Notes: a model not told the origin generated them from the sequence alone. DNA of 26,041 nt from Deltaproteobacteria bacterium (GCA_016875155.1 VGSD01000002.1:1-26041); one strand, 5' to 3'; shown: positions 18,087 through 25,101, counted from the first letter of the stretch. A program made the numbers and translations.

Positions 18087-19322
18087 ATGAGTTTTAGAAA
18101 CGTAGCGGATATTACTAGGTGGCGATTGTGTGTGGGGTGCGGGGCCTGCGTTCCGGCCTGCCCGGATGGATTCGTTAGGCTTGTTAATAGGGAGAGCGAA
18201 GGGATCAGACCAGTAGTGACTGCAGAGGGCTGCGGAACATGCGATAAATGCTTAACGGTATGCCCGGGTTGGCAACTACCTAAATATGCCTTTGAAGGTA
18301 ATGGGGAACAGATAAATTTGATGAGGTCGGACTGGGGACCGATCAAGGAGATATGGGAAGGGTATGCTGGAGATGACAATCTCCGCTATTTCTCATCGTC
18401 TGGTGGGGCTTCAAGCGCATTAGCCCTTTACTGCCTTGAGAAAGAGGGAGTGGGGCAAGTTATCCACACAGGCCCGGATCACGAAACTGCTTGGAGCAAT
18501 CAGACTGTTTTCAGTAAAACAAAAGATCAACTTCTTGAACAAACCGGTTCACGCTATGCCCCTGCCTCTCCCTGTGATAGTTTATCTGAAATTGTCACTG
18601 CACAGGGGCCATCTGTCTTCATTGGAAAGCCGTGTGACATACAGGGTTTAACAAAGGCCAAATCGATATTTCCAGAACTCAAAAAAGGGATTGAGCTGAA
18701 ATTGAGCATTTTCTGTGCAGGGACCCCCTCCACGGCAGCTACACTCAAGTTGATAGAATCGCTTAACGTTCCACAGAATCAGGTCACTGGCATTCGTTAT
18801 CGGGGCAGGGGCTGGCCTGGCACCTTTGCAGTCTGGATGAATGGAAGCAAAAAACCTGCGGTCGATATTCCGTATTCTGAGGCGTGGGGATTTCTGCAAA
18901 AATACCGGCCGTTCAGGTGCTATCTTTGTCCAGATGGCACAGGGGAGCTTGCGGATATCTCATGCGGCGATCCATGGTACCGAAAGATCCGTGATAAGGA
19001 GCAGGGATATTCACTGATTTTGATTCGGACGAAGCGGGGAAAAGAAATATTCCATAAAGCATTAAAAGAGGGTTATATCATGGCTGAGAAGGTGAAGCCC
19101 GAGGTCTTACGCTTATCCCAGCCAGAATTTCCTGCAAAGAGAGGCGCCGTCTGGGGAAGACTGCTTGCGATGAAGATGTTTGGCATCCCTGCCCCAACCT
19201 ACGAAGGGTGGCCTTTATTTGAGTGTTGGACGAAATTGTCGGCTAAAGAAAAAACAAAATCGATTCTTGGAACTGCGAGAAGGATTATTGCAAAGAAATA
19301 CTACAGGCCGATGAGGTATTGA
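18087..19322 (+). CDS. FrhB/FdhB-like iron-sulfur flavoprotein (coenzyme F420 hydrogenase beta-subunit family)
   Basis: This 411-residue protein starts with a two-[4Fe-4S] ferredoxin domain: C15, C18, C21, C25 (CVGCGACVPACP) and C49, C52, C55, C59 (CGTCDKCLTVCP). The FrhB N- and C-terminal domains follow, with YFSSSGGASSALALYCLE, SRYAPAS, FIGKPCDIQGL, a FCAGTPS segment and CYLCPDGTGELADISCGDPW carrying further Cys. The family includes F420-reducing hydrogenase beta subunits; members in polysaccharide clusters are frequently neighbours of pyruvyl transferases and have an unproven redox role on sugar substrates. The length is normal and all cluster Cys are present. It probably responds to the three-copy operator upstream. 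Confidence 0.88.
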   Translation: MSFRNVADITRWRLCVGCGACVPACPDGFVRLVNRESEGIRPVVTAEGCGTCDKCLTVCPGWQLPKYAFEGNGEQINLMRSDWGPIKEIWEGYAGDDNLRYFSSSGGASSALALYCLEKEGVGQVIHTGPDHETAWSNQTVFSKTKDQLLEQTGSRYAPASPCDSLSEIVTAQGPSVFIGKPCDIQGLTKAKSIFPELKKGIELKLSIFCAGTPSTAATLKLIESLNVPQNQVTGIRYRGRGWPGTFAVWMNGSKKPAVDIPYSEAWGFLQKYRPFRCYLCPDGTGELADISCGDPWYRKIRDKEQGYSLILIRTKRGKEIFHKALKEGYIMAEKVKPEVLRLSQPEFPAKRGAVWGRLLAMKMFGIPAPTYEGWPLFECWTKLSAKEKTKSILGTARRIIAKKYYRPMRY

Positions 19323-19325
19323 ATA

Positions 19326-19500
19326 TATGAGTGAAGGGTAGGGGGCAGGGGAAAGGTCAAAGGAAAAAGGATCAATGATAAAAACCAGGGATAAGGACAC
19401 CAGGGCGCCAGGAACAATGGAATACTGGAATGATGGGATAAGGAGACCAGGAAATCAGGAATGATAGGGCGTGAAGGCCTTGGATGGAATTGGAACGTAT
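19326..19500 (+). repeat. Intergenic short-word repeat tract
   Basis: The gap between the iron-sulfur gene and the exported protein consists of purine-rich recurring words such as GGATAAGGA, CCAGGAA, GGAATACTGGAATGATGG and AAGGTCAAAGG. The same words recur at 21905-22080, 23993-24020 and 24985-25020, and in inverted form at 541-700. No RNA gene or terminator was seen. Confidence 0.65.
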
Positions 19501-19506
19501 AGTAGT

Positions 19507-20898
19507 ATGAAAAAATTTATTGTCATATTGCTCCTCGTTGTTGTTTTAATTGGTACCGGCATTGTCAGGGCAACGGAAAGGGGAATTCGGACGGCCAGCC
19601 TGGAGTATCGGGACCATGTCGTTCAGGACGGTGTGACGTGGAAATTTAGAGAAAAGGTGCCTGTCGGAAGATTCGTCAACTCGGACTTTTATATTGTGGG
19701 GCGTGCGATAATAGTATCTATAACACCTGCGCCTGGAAATGGAAGAAACGGCAATGTTTTAAATCTGTCCCAGGACCCTTTCAGGAGTGGTTTTGATGAC
19801 AGGGTGAGTGACAACAGTTATGAACCGGGTCTGAGCGTGCGTTTGCCAATCGAAATGGCGCCTGGCGATGTTCTCATTTCATCGATCAGCGTGAACGCAG
19901 TAGGAGAACTTCCCGCTCCTCTCAGACCTATTGATAAATCGAGAAGTCCTGTCAGAAGTGTCAGTATCCTGACATGCCTGGCCGAGCCTGTACCGCAGGA
20001 TGCTTTTCGCCCATCGTATTGCGATCGAGAACAGAAGATATATCTCGCACGGAACCTTCGAAGGGATCTGCTTCCCCGCCTTCCTCGTGTCAACGGCGGG
20101 CTGGATCATGATTCCAGGCCGGTTTCAATAGAGGATTGGGCCGATCGATTCCGAAGGCCATGGATCGACACATGCTTCTTTGGCTTCGATGCGCCCATTG
20201 AATATATGCCTCACTATGGACGCGAGGTGGGCAGGGCAGTGGGGATCGCCAGCCTCATGTTGATGCTCGATTATTCTGCGGCGGAGAAGGAGAAACTGCT
20301 GGTCAACTTCGTGCAATATGGAATTGATCTCTGGGGCATTGTGCGAGCTGGTTATCGAGGCTGGCCGGGCCATGGGGGACACGGCTCGGGCAGGAAGTGG
20401 CCCATAATTTTTGCAGGCATTATGCTCAATGATCCGGGTATGCAATCACCCAATAAGAAGTACCCCTCGGTCATGTTCGGCGAGGATATGCAGACCATGT
20501 ATGGATATGGCTGGACAGGAGCCAAAGCGTTGTATGCTGGCCATGTAGGAAAGGGCGGAAGGGAGGGGAAGGTTGGGTGGGGGGCTTATGAGCACCTCCA
20601 TCCTTCGCAGTGGCCAAGCAACATCGGCGAAAATTACCGGCGTTGCTGCACGAGTATAGCGTGGGTGGGGCAGGCTCTGGCAGTGAGGATTATGAATGCC
20701 CAAAAGCTCTGGAACCATGATGCATTTTTCGACTATGTTGACCGCTGGATGACGGAGGACGATACAAAAGCGATTGAAGAGATTAAAAGAACGAGGGGCT
20801 GGGATTATTCCGCAAAATGGGCGCGCCAGCGCCAGGCCTGGGATCCATTTGTGAATGAGATGTGGGCAAAATACCGAAATGCTTTACCGGCCCAATAA
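19507..20898 (+). CDS. Exported protein of unknown function, possibly polysaccharide-active
   Basis: I chose ATG 19507 because MKKFIVILLLVVVLIGTGIV is then a textbook signal peptide; a GTG at 19471 would bury it. The 463-residue protein has an N-terminal, probably beta-rich domain (residues about 25-170, VTWKFREKVPVGRFVNSDFY) and a C-terminal half with repeated helices and many aromatic and Gly residues, including WIDTCFFGFDAPIEYMPHY, GHGGHGSGRKWPIIFAGI and SQWPSNIGENYRRCC. The helical His/Trp/Tyr-rich half is reminiscent of (alpha/alpha) toroid polysaccharide lyases, but I do not recognise the family and no catalytic set can be assigned. Context supports a role in the envelope polysaccharide. 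Confidence 0.7.
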   Translation: MKKFIVILLLVVVLIGTGIVRATERGIRTASLEYRDHVVQDGVTWKFREKVPVGRFVNSDFYIVGRAIIVSITPAPGNGRNGNVLNLSQDPFRSGFDDRVSDNSYEPGLSVRLPIEMAPGDVLISSISVNAVGELPAPLRPIDKSRSPVRSVSILTCLAEPVPQDAFRPSYCDREQKIYLARNLRRDLLPRLPRVNGGLDHDSRPVSIEDWADRFRRPWIDTCFFGFDAPIEYMPHYGREVGRAVGIASLMLMLDYSAAEKEKLLVNFVQYGIDLWGIVRAGYRGWPGHGGHGSGRKWPIIFAGIMLNDPGMQSPNKKYPSVMFGEDMQTMYGYGWTGAKALYAGHVGKGGREGKVGWGAYEHLHPSQWPSNIGENYRRCCTSIAWVGQALAVRIMNAQKLWNHDAFFDYVDRWMTEDDTKAIEEIKRTRGWDYSAKWARQRQAWDPFVNEMWAKYRNALPAQ

Positions 20899-20968
20899 CA
20901 GATGGAGACATTGGACATTGTTTTTAACATGTTAACTCAATAACTCGTTACTTCGGAGGGTTTTTCTG

Positions 20969-21904
20969 GTGGATACCTTGCGACTGACCCCTTCTATCTC
21001 ACGTTTTAAAGGCATCATTCTTGCGGGCGGAGCCGGGACTCGACTTTATCCGATTACTAAAGCTGTCAGCAAACAGCTTCTGCCCGTTTATGATAAACCC
21101 ATGATTTACTACCCGCTATCCATTCTAATGTTAGCTGGGATTCGGGAAATTCTTATCATTTCCACACCTGAAGATCTTCCACGGTTTAAGGATCTATTAG
21201 GAGAAGGTTACCAATGGGGCCTAAAGTTCTCTTATGCCGAGCAGCCACGGCCAGAAGGTCTTGCTCAGGCTTTTATTATTGGCAAAGAATTCATTGGTGA
21301 AATCAATGCTTGTTTGATCCTTGGTGATAATATATTTTATGGGCACGGTCTTCCGGAAATTCTTCAAAGAGCTACACGGATTGATAAAGGAGGACTCATC
21401 TTTGGATATTGGGTGAAGGATCCGGAGAGATACGGGGTTGTTGAATTTGATGGGTCAGGAAAAGTGCTCAGTATAGAAGAAAAGCCCCGAAAGCCTAAAT
21501 CGAACTATGCCGTGCCAGGGTTATATTTTTATGATAATAAGGTGGTGGAGATTGCTTCCAATCTGAAACCATCAGCCCGTGGGGAGCTGGAGATTACCGA
21601 TGTGAACAGGGAGTATCTCGAACGGGGGGAATTAAAAGTGGAACTCTTGGGGAGGGGGTTTGCCTGGCTGGATACAGGTACCCATGAGTCACTTCTTGAA
21701 GCAAGTAATTTTATTGAAACGATTGAGAAAAGACAAGGCTTAAAGGTTTGTTGTGTCGAAGAAGTCGCCTATCGCATGGGTTATATTGATGCAAACCAGG
21801 TACAAAGGCTCGCAGAGCCATTAGTTAAAAATGGGTACGGACAATATTTGCTTCAAATCATCGAAGAAAAGAAAAGGGGGCAGGCTACTTTTTCAAGAGA
21901 ATAA
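20969..21904 (+). CDS. rmlA: Glucose-1-phosphate thymidylyltransferase
   Basis: This 311-residue protein matches RmlA, which makes dTDP-glucose from glucose-1-phosphate and dTTP, the first step to dTDP-L-rhamnose and other dTDP-deoxysugars. Visible are [14 protein letters not shown] with the nucleotide loop, the [17 protein letters not shown] block, LGDNIFYG with D120, [28 protein letters not shown] and [15 protein letters not shown]. It starts with GTG 20969 after a good GGAGGG at 20955-20960. It has about 12 extra N-terminal residues and a 13-residue tail ([13 protein letters not shown]) beyond the usual end, encoded where the repeat tract begins. rmlB, rmlC and rmlD are not in the window. 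Confidence 0.93.
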   Translation: MDTLRLTPSISRFKGIILAGGAGTRLYPITKAVSKQLLPVYDKPMIYYPLSILMLAGIREILIISTPEDLPRFKDLLGEGYQWGLKFSYAEQPRPEGLAQAFIIGKEFIGEINACLILGDNIFYGHGLPEILQRATRIDKGGLIFGYWVKDPERYGVVEFDGSGKVLSIEEKPRKPKSNYAVPGLYFYDNKVVEIASNLKPSARGELEITDVNREYLERGELKVELLGRGFAWLDTGTHESLLEASNFIETIEKRQGLKVCCVEEVAYRMGYIDANQVQRLAEPLVKNGYGQYLLQIIEEKKRGQATFSRE

Positions 21905-22090
21905 AGGAAACCAAGAATGATGGAGAAGGTCAAAGGATAAAGGAGAAAGGATAAAGGATAAAGGATAAAGGAACAAGGGTAAAGGAACAATAAAAATATG
22001 GAATACTGGAATAATGGGTTAAGGAAACCAGGAAGCCAGGAACAATGGAATAATGGAATATTGGAATGATAGAAAAAAGTTACAGGGTAC
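21905..22090 (+). repeat. Purine-rich short-word tract with AAAGGAT heptamer array
   Basis: Right after rmlA comes a run of eight 7-nt units at 21932-21987 (AAAGGAT five times perfectly or with one change at the last base, then AAAGGAA, CAAGGGT, AAAGGAA). It is followed by GGAATACTGG, GGAATAATGG and ATGGAATATTGGAA (22052-22065) words. The last is the exact reverse complement of 687-700. In the rest of the 499-nt gene-free stretch to 22403 I see the dispersed repeat at 22147 and, after it, A/C-rich low-complexity sequence. Confidence 0.75.
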
Positions 22091-22146
22091 GGGTTACAAG
22101 TTATAAATGAAGAAATAAGGATAAAAACATTGGATAAGGAGGCCAA

Positions 22147-22200
22147 GTCCATCTGATACCGGTCTTGAAAGGATTCAGCACCACCAACATCACCCATCTC
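22147..22200 (+). repeat. Dispersed direct repeat, copy 1
   Basis: This 54-nt block beginning GTCCATCTGATACCGG recurs at 24021-24071. The two copies are identical except for one extra CCA here. Both follow a GGATAAGGA-type word. It has no hairpin and no known function. Confidence 0.8.
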
Positions 22201-22403
22201 ATCCTGGAAACACAAAGGAAATAAGAATGGGTTACTTGAGTTTTTTGAGTTACTTATGTTTGTTGTGTTCAACCCAATAACCCAATCAACCCAATAAACC
22301 CAAGCCCAAACCCAAAAACAACTTGAATAATTAATTTTAGACATGCTAAAATTGATTTGTGAATAGGATATTTGCCCATTTATCAAAGTGCAGGAGGTTA
22401 GGC

Positions 22404-22619
22404 ATGAAGATACTTGCCACTTTTAAAGCAAAGTACCTGGAAAATGGCCACCTTTCCATCACTGAAGATGTAGCAAGTTCTTTATTGCTGAGAAAGGGGG
22501 AGGAGGTGCAAGTAGTTATAGGTAAGGAGAGTTTTGACAAAAGGGAGGAGGAAATTCATATTCACCGGGAAATTGTGAAAGAGAGAGAAGGATTCGGGAG
22601 AGGAGAGAATCACAATTAA
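22404..22619 (+). CDS. Small antitoxin-like protein (AbrB/AF2212-like)
   Basis: This 71-residue protein starts at ATG 22404 behind a perfect AGGAGG (22392-22397). MKILATFKAKYLENGHLSI followed by LLLRKGEEVQVVIG resembles the short beta-rich DNA-binding antitoxins of AbrB or DUF104 (AF2212) type, in which a two-strand unit is followed by a KxGEEVxVVI strand. The C-terminal third is highly charged, as in antitoxin tails that wrap a toxin. No toxin gene follows directly; the next gene is another antitoxin-like frame 23 nt away. Alternatively it is an orphan regulator. Confidence 0.55.
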   Translation: MKILATFKAKYLENGHLSITEDVASSLLLRKGEEVQVVIGKESFDKREEEIHIHREIVKEREGFGRGENHN

Positions 22620-22642
22620 ATTAATGGACGAAGGGAGAGCAA

Positions 22643-22885
22643 ATGAGGTCGCATGGGATAGAAGAAAAGGAAGGAATTGTTATTGAGAAGTTTCGTCGAC
22701 TTTCTCAGGAGAAGAAAGAGGTATTTCTTGATTTTTTGGAATTCCTGGAATCGCGTGAGAAAGTCAAAGCATGGTTGGAATTTGATGAGTGGGCGATTAA
22801 TTTGGCAAAACAGAAGGGATTTTATCAATTAACCGATGACGATGTTGCCCGTATTGTAAGCGATTTCAGGAGCAACAAATCGTGA
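22643..22885 (+). CDS. Antitoxin-like protein paired with a PIN domain
   Basis: This 80-residue helical protein has EKFRRLSQEKKEVFLDFLEFL, the pattern of antitoxins that pair with COG1569-type PIN toxins, and ends LTDDDVARIVSDFRSNKS. A good AAGGGAG precedes ATG 22643. Its stop TGA (22883-22885) overlaps the GTG start of the PIN fragment at 22882, so the two are translationally coupled. Because the partner toxin is truncated, this antitoxin may no longer have a target in this operon. Confidence 0.72.
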   Translation: MRSHGIEEKEGIVIEKFRRLSQEKKEVFLDFLEFLESREKVKAWLEFDEWAINLAKQKGFYQLTDDDVARIVSDFRSNKS

Positions 22886-23082
22886 GGGTTGTCATTGACA
22901 CAAATGTTCTGATCTCTGCCATCTTTTGGACAGGAAAACCTAAACAAGTTCTGAACAAAGTTAGGCGTGAAGAAATTACCTTTCTTACATCTGAATTCAT
23001 TCTTGAAGAGATAAAAGATGTTCTTACGAGAGAGGATAAACCGTTTAAACTCTCAAGGGAAGGGGTGAACTACAATGCCTGA
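22882..23082 (+). pseudogene. Truncated PIN-domain toxin (N-terminal half only)
   Basis: The 66-residue frame starts with GTG 22882 (AGGAG at 22868-22872) and reads MRVVIDTNVLISAIFWTGKP, the first PIN strand with D6 and N8, then TSEFILEEIKDVL with the second acidic position at about E42-E43. Full-length relatives run to about 135-145 residues and carry two further Asp in the C-terminal half. Here the frame ends after EDKPFKLSREGVNYNA, and the next gene (23075) starts inside its last codons. It is therefore half a toxin: either a decayed gene cut by the incoming downstream gene or a domesticated fragment. Confidence 0.75.
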
Positions 23083-23608
23083 CAAGAAAGGGAATCTGTA
23101 TTTGTTCGAAGCCATTGAGTTGCGTAAAGAATATGACCGGCGCATCAAGCTCCTGGAACAGTTGCTCGGGAGTGGGCAAGGTAAGCAGGATCGTTTGTTC
23201 CACCGAGGCGATGAAGAAAAGAGAGAACCAAGCGCGGACCTCGATTTAGACAAGATAGAAGAGACCCTTAAAAACATCCAAACGAAACGGGTCAAACTGA
23301 ATCAGGCAATCCAGTTGGCCAATTTTGAAAACAAGATTGAGCATGAGGGAGAAACGATTTCGATCGCGGAGGCCCTGGAGCTCCGGAAAAACCTGACCTC
23401 CGATTTGGAGGCGACCTCTCATCGGGTATTGGATTCGGCCTACACACGCATCATCCACAAGGAGGAACGTGATATCGTTCATGAACCGAGACATAGTTTC
23501 AGGCAAAGCTATGAGGAGTTTCAGAACAGACTAAAGAAATTGCGGAATCTTGTGATAAAGATTCACCAGGCCAACCATGGCTATTGCGTCTACTTCAAAG
23601 ATGAATGA
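23075..23608 (+). CDS. DIP1984 (septicolysin-like) family protein
   Basis: The 177-residue, strongly helical, charged protein matches from memory the DIP1984/septicolysin-like family: an opening LFEAIELRKEYDRRIKLLEQLL, a middle IEETLKNIQTKRVKLNQAIQLAN, a second repeat-like segment ISIAEALELRKNL and a C-terminal LKKLRNLVIKIHQANHGY. The two ALxLRxxL half-repeats suggest paired coiled-coil hairpins. The biochemical role is unknown, though related genes are often annotated as septicolysin. The ATG overlaps the end of the truncated PIN frame by eight nt and has AAGGGG upstream. Confidence 0.72.
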   Translation: MPDKKGNLYLFEAIELRKEYDRRIKLLEQLLGSGQGKQDRLFHRGDEEKREPSADLDLDKIEETLKNIQTKRVKLNQAIQLANFENKIEHEGETISIAEALELRKNLTSDLEATSHRVLDSAYTRIIHKEERDIVHEPRHSFRQSYEEFQNRLKKLRNLVIKIHQANHGYCVYFKDE

Positions 23609-23626
23609 TATGGGAGAGACAGGGAG

Positions 23627-23740
23627 GCAAGCGCGAAACTGCTGCGAGGCAGGGTAGCCCGAAACCCAATAGCGTAAATTGGGGGTGGTCATGCTATTTA
23701 TCCACCTAAAACAAGAATAGCGGTTGGGGCTGAACCAAAC
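23627..23740 (+). ncRNA. Candidate structured RNA with an H-type pseudoknot
   Basis: The sequence folds by eye into several perfect helices. CTGC/GCAG (23639-23642 with 23649-23652); GGGT/ACCC (23652-23655 with 23664-23667) or alternatively CCCAAT/ATTGGG (23665-23670 with 23678-23683); GGTGG/CCACC (23684-23688 with 23702-23706); GCTATT/AATAGC (23693-23698 with 23716-23721), which crosses the previous stem as a pseudoknot; and GGTT/AACC (23722-23725 with 23733-23736). No plausible protein is encoded here. The overall style is reminiscent of IS-associated HEARO/omega RNAs, but I cannot confirm that and no IscB-type gene follows. Strand is chosen from this resemblance and is not certain. Confidence 0.5.
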
Positions 23741-24020
23741 ACAATGACTACTTATGACTTACCGAATGAGCCACTTGTAACCTTACGCATTACCTCTCAC
23801 AAGATGGCCTCGCGTCTCTCTCAAAAAGTATCACCTTAGACTTGGGGTCATCAGGCTTGCAATTTCGCAATTTAAAGAGAGGGCTGAGTGGATTGGTGAG
23901 AAGTTTGAAGGGGCTCAAGAGACCCATCCTGGACGAGGGGGGGCGAGGGCGTCGCAATAGTCGCAATAAAAGATGCCCCTTGACCAGTGGACGAATGGAA
24001 TAATGGGATAAGGAAGCCAG
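23741..24020. other. Gene-free interval after the RNA candidate
   Basis: I see no supported gene here. A 31-residue frame from ATG 23743 is unconvincing. A TCGCAATAGTCGCAATA direct repeat lies near 23952-23968, a G-rich run near 23935-23945, and purine-rich repeat words from 23993. Confidence 0.45.
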
Positions 24021-24071
24021 GTCCATCTGATACCGGTCTTGAAAGGATTCAGCACCAACATCACCCATCTC
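24021..24071 (+). repeat. Dispersed direct repeat, copy 2
   Basis: This is the 51-nt second copy of the block at 22147-22200, identical except for lacking one CCA. It is also preceded by a GGATAAGGA-type word, so the copied unit includes some of the tract on its 5' side. Confidence 0.8.
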
Positions 24072-24096
24072 GTCTTAGAGACACACAGAAAATAAA

Positions 24097-24157
24097 CCCT
24101 GTTAGAAATTCCAGCCGTTGTGATTCGAAACCGAACGGGCCATTAATTCTACCGGGG
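24097..24157 (+). other. Long imperfect hairpin upstream of the small gene pair
   Basis: An outer 11-bp stem (24097-24107 with 24147-24157; one G-T wobble and one mismatch) encloses an inner CCGTT/AACGG stem (24115-24119 with 24134-24138). It ends 14 nt before the GTG at 24172 and could affect its translation or terminate upstream transcription; it lacks a long T run. Unknown function. Confidence 0.45.
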
Positions 24158-24171
24158 TAAAAAAGTGACAA

Positions 24172-24525
24172 GTGACAAGAGAGATAGCTTTTATTTATCC
24201 ATTATCTGAAGAGCTTGAAGATAGGCTAAGAGTTTCAGCTTCCTTGAAGAAAGGAAGAATTGTTAGGTTTGTTGTACAATATGAGGCATTCGTTGTCGAC
24301 GAATGGAGGCCGATAGTTAGATACGATAATTCTCATGGATTTGCACATAAAGATATCATCCATTATAAAGGTGAAGAAGAAAAACAACCTTTGTCCTTTC
24401 AGGATCTTAAAATGGCCCTCACCTTTGCGATTCAAGATTTGAAAACTTCGTGGAAATGGTATAGAATGGCTTATGAAAGGGAGATGGAAAATGAAGAAAG
24501 AGCAGGCCGTCAAAAAAAATCTTGA
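24172..24525 (+). CDS. DUF7718-like small protein, possible partner of the next gene
   Basis: This 117-residue protein starts at GTG 24172. The core IVRFVVQYEAFVVDEWRPIV, RYDNSHGFAHKD and LTFAIQDLKTSWKWYRMAYE matches, from memory, the uncharacterised DUF7718 type, whose members typically show RYD..HGFAH and a terminal W.WYR helix. The conserved Asp, His and Tyr/Arg could form an active site, but no reaction is known. It overlaps the following gene by 35 nt. The overlapping pair has toxin-antitoxin geometry, which is only a suggestion. Confidence 0.65.
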   Translation: MTREIAFIYPLSEELEDRLRVSASLKKGRIVRFVVQYEAFVVDEWRPIVRYDNSHGFAHKDIIHYKGEEEKQPLSFQDLKMALTFAIQDLKTSWKWYRMAYEREMENEERAGRQKKS

Positions 24526-24751
24526 TTTACTCAATGAATTCATGAAGTATGCTTTTGAGAACCCAAAAGTATTGGAAAATGTACCGCCCGAGGCCGAGTT
24601 GATCATTCTTCCAATCGATGATTCGGAATTATATGAATATAATAAAAAAACAGCCGATAAGATGATGTCCAAGGGGAAAAAGGTAGTATGCGTAAAGATG
24701 AAAAAACCGGAAATACCGGTTCCCGAATTGGAACTAATGTCAACCCCGTAA
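24491..24751 (+). CDS. DUF5647-like small protein
   Basis: Start ATG 24491 has GGGAG seven nt upstream; an ATG at 24473 would add six residues and has no ribosome binding site. The 86-residue protein has an N-terminal helix (KKNLDLLNEFMKYAFENP), a VPPEAELIILPIDDSELYEYN strand-turn and KGKKVVCVKMKKPE, resembling the DUF5647 family. Such proteins commonly follow DUF7718-like genes, which suggests a functional pair. The gene begins inside the preceding one. Function unknown. Confidence 0.65.
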   Translation: MKKEQAVKKNLDLLNEFMKYAFENPKVLENVPPEAELIILPIDDSELYEYNKKTADKMMSKGKKVVCVKMKKPEIPVPELELMSTP

Positions 24752-24909
24752 GTTGCCCTTAGACGGTATCCCAAAAAGATCGGAAAGAGCCTTTTTATGG
24801 TAGCATACAGTTGATTCGATAGCATCTTTTTGCAATAACGGGGTCAACTTCTCCATGATTTCGGTCGACACAATTTTTTTTGCGAAAATGGCTCGATAGT
24901 CATTAAGTT
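24740..24909 (-). pseudogene. Decayed reading frame (minus strand)
   Basis: Reading leftwards from about 24909 gives an open, protein-like stretch NDYRAIFAKKIVSTEIMEKL followed by TPLLQKDAIESTVCYHKKAL and SDLFGIPSKG, ending at a stop at 24742-24740. No start codon with a ribosome binding site was found, and upstream of it lies repeat-word sequence. It looks like the C-terminal remnant of a gene interrupted by a repeat tract. I do not recognise the family. Confidence 0.35.
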
Positions 24910-24940
24910 ACGGGTTCCGTGTTAAAGGTTTGGGCATTTT

Positions 24941-25061
24941 TGCAACCTGCAACTGTTTGTCATCATAATATGTTTTGCATTCTCAAAAGGAATAGTGGAA
25001 TATTGGAATAATGGAAAGGTGGAAGAATGGGGGAAAAACGAAAACATGGTTGCAGGTTGCA
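24941..25061. repeat. Short-word tract bounded by a 13-nt inverted repeat
   Basis: TGCAACCTGCAAC at 24941-24953 and its exact reverse complement GTTGCAGGTTGCA at 25049-25061 flank a block of GGAATATTGGAATAATGG words. The 13-mer is again made of 7-nt YYYGYAA-like units. The 350-nt gap 24752-25101 otherwise holds only the decayed frame at 24740-24909. Confidence 0.7.
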
Positions 25062-25101
25062 CGTTCTTCAAGACATGGGGTGAAAACAGTGAAGGCAGGG
25101 G

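Noticed and set aside
21853..22386. A minus-strand frame of 177 codons across the repeat tract.
   Set aside because: Its composition is dominated by Leu/Phe/Tyr from purine-rich repeats read in reverse; it is a by-product of the tract.
23743..23838. A 31-residue frame following the structured RNA candidate.
   Set aside because: It has no ribosome binding site or recognisable motif; it is not an IscB- or TnpB-like start.
24110..24145. A tRNA, because of a GATTCGAAAC T-loop-like segment.
   Set aside because: No anticodon arm, D-arm or acceptor stem of tRNA size can be drawn around it.
24235..24825. A 196-codon minus-strand frame opposite the small gene pair.
   Set aside because: It is antisense to two genes with recognisable family patterns and good start signals.
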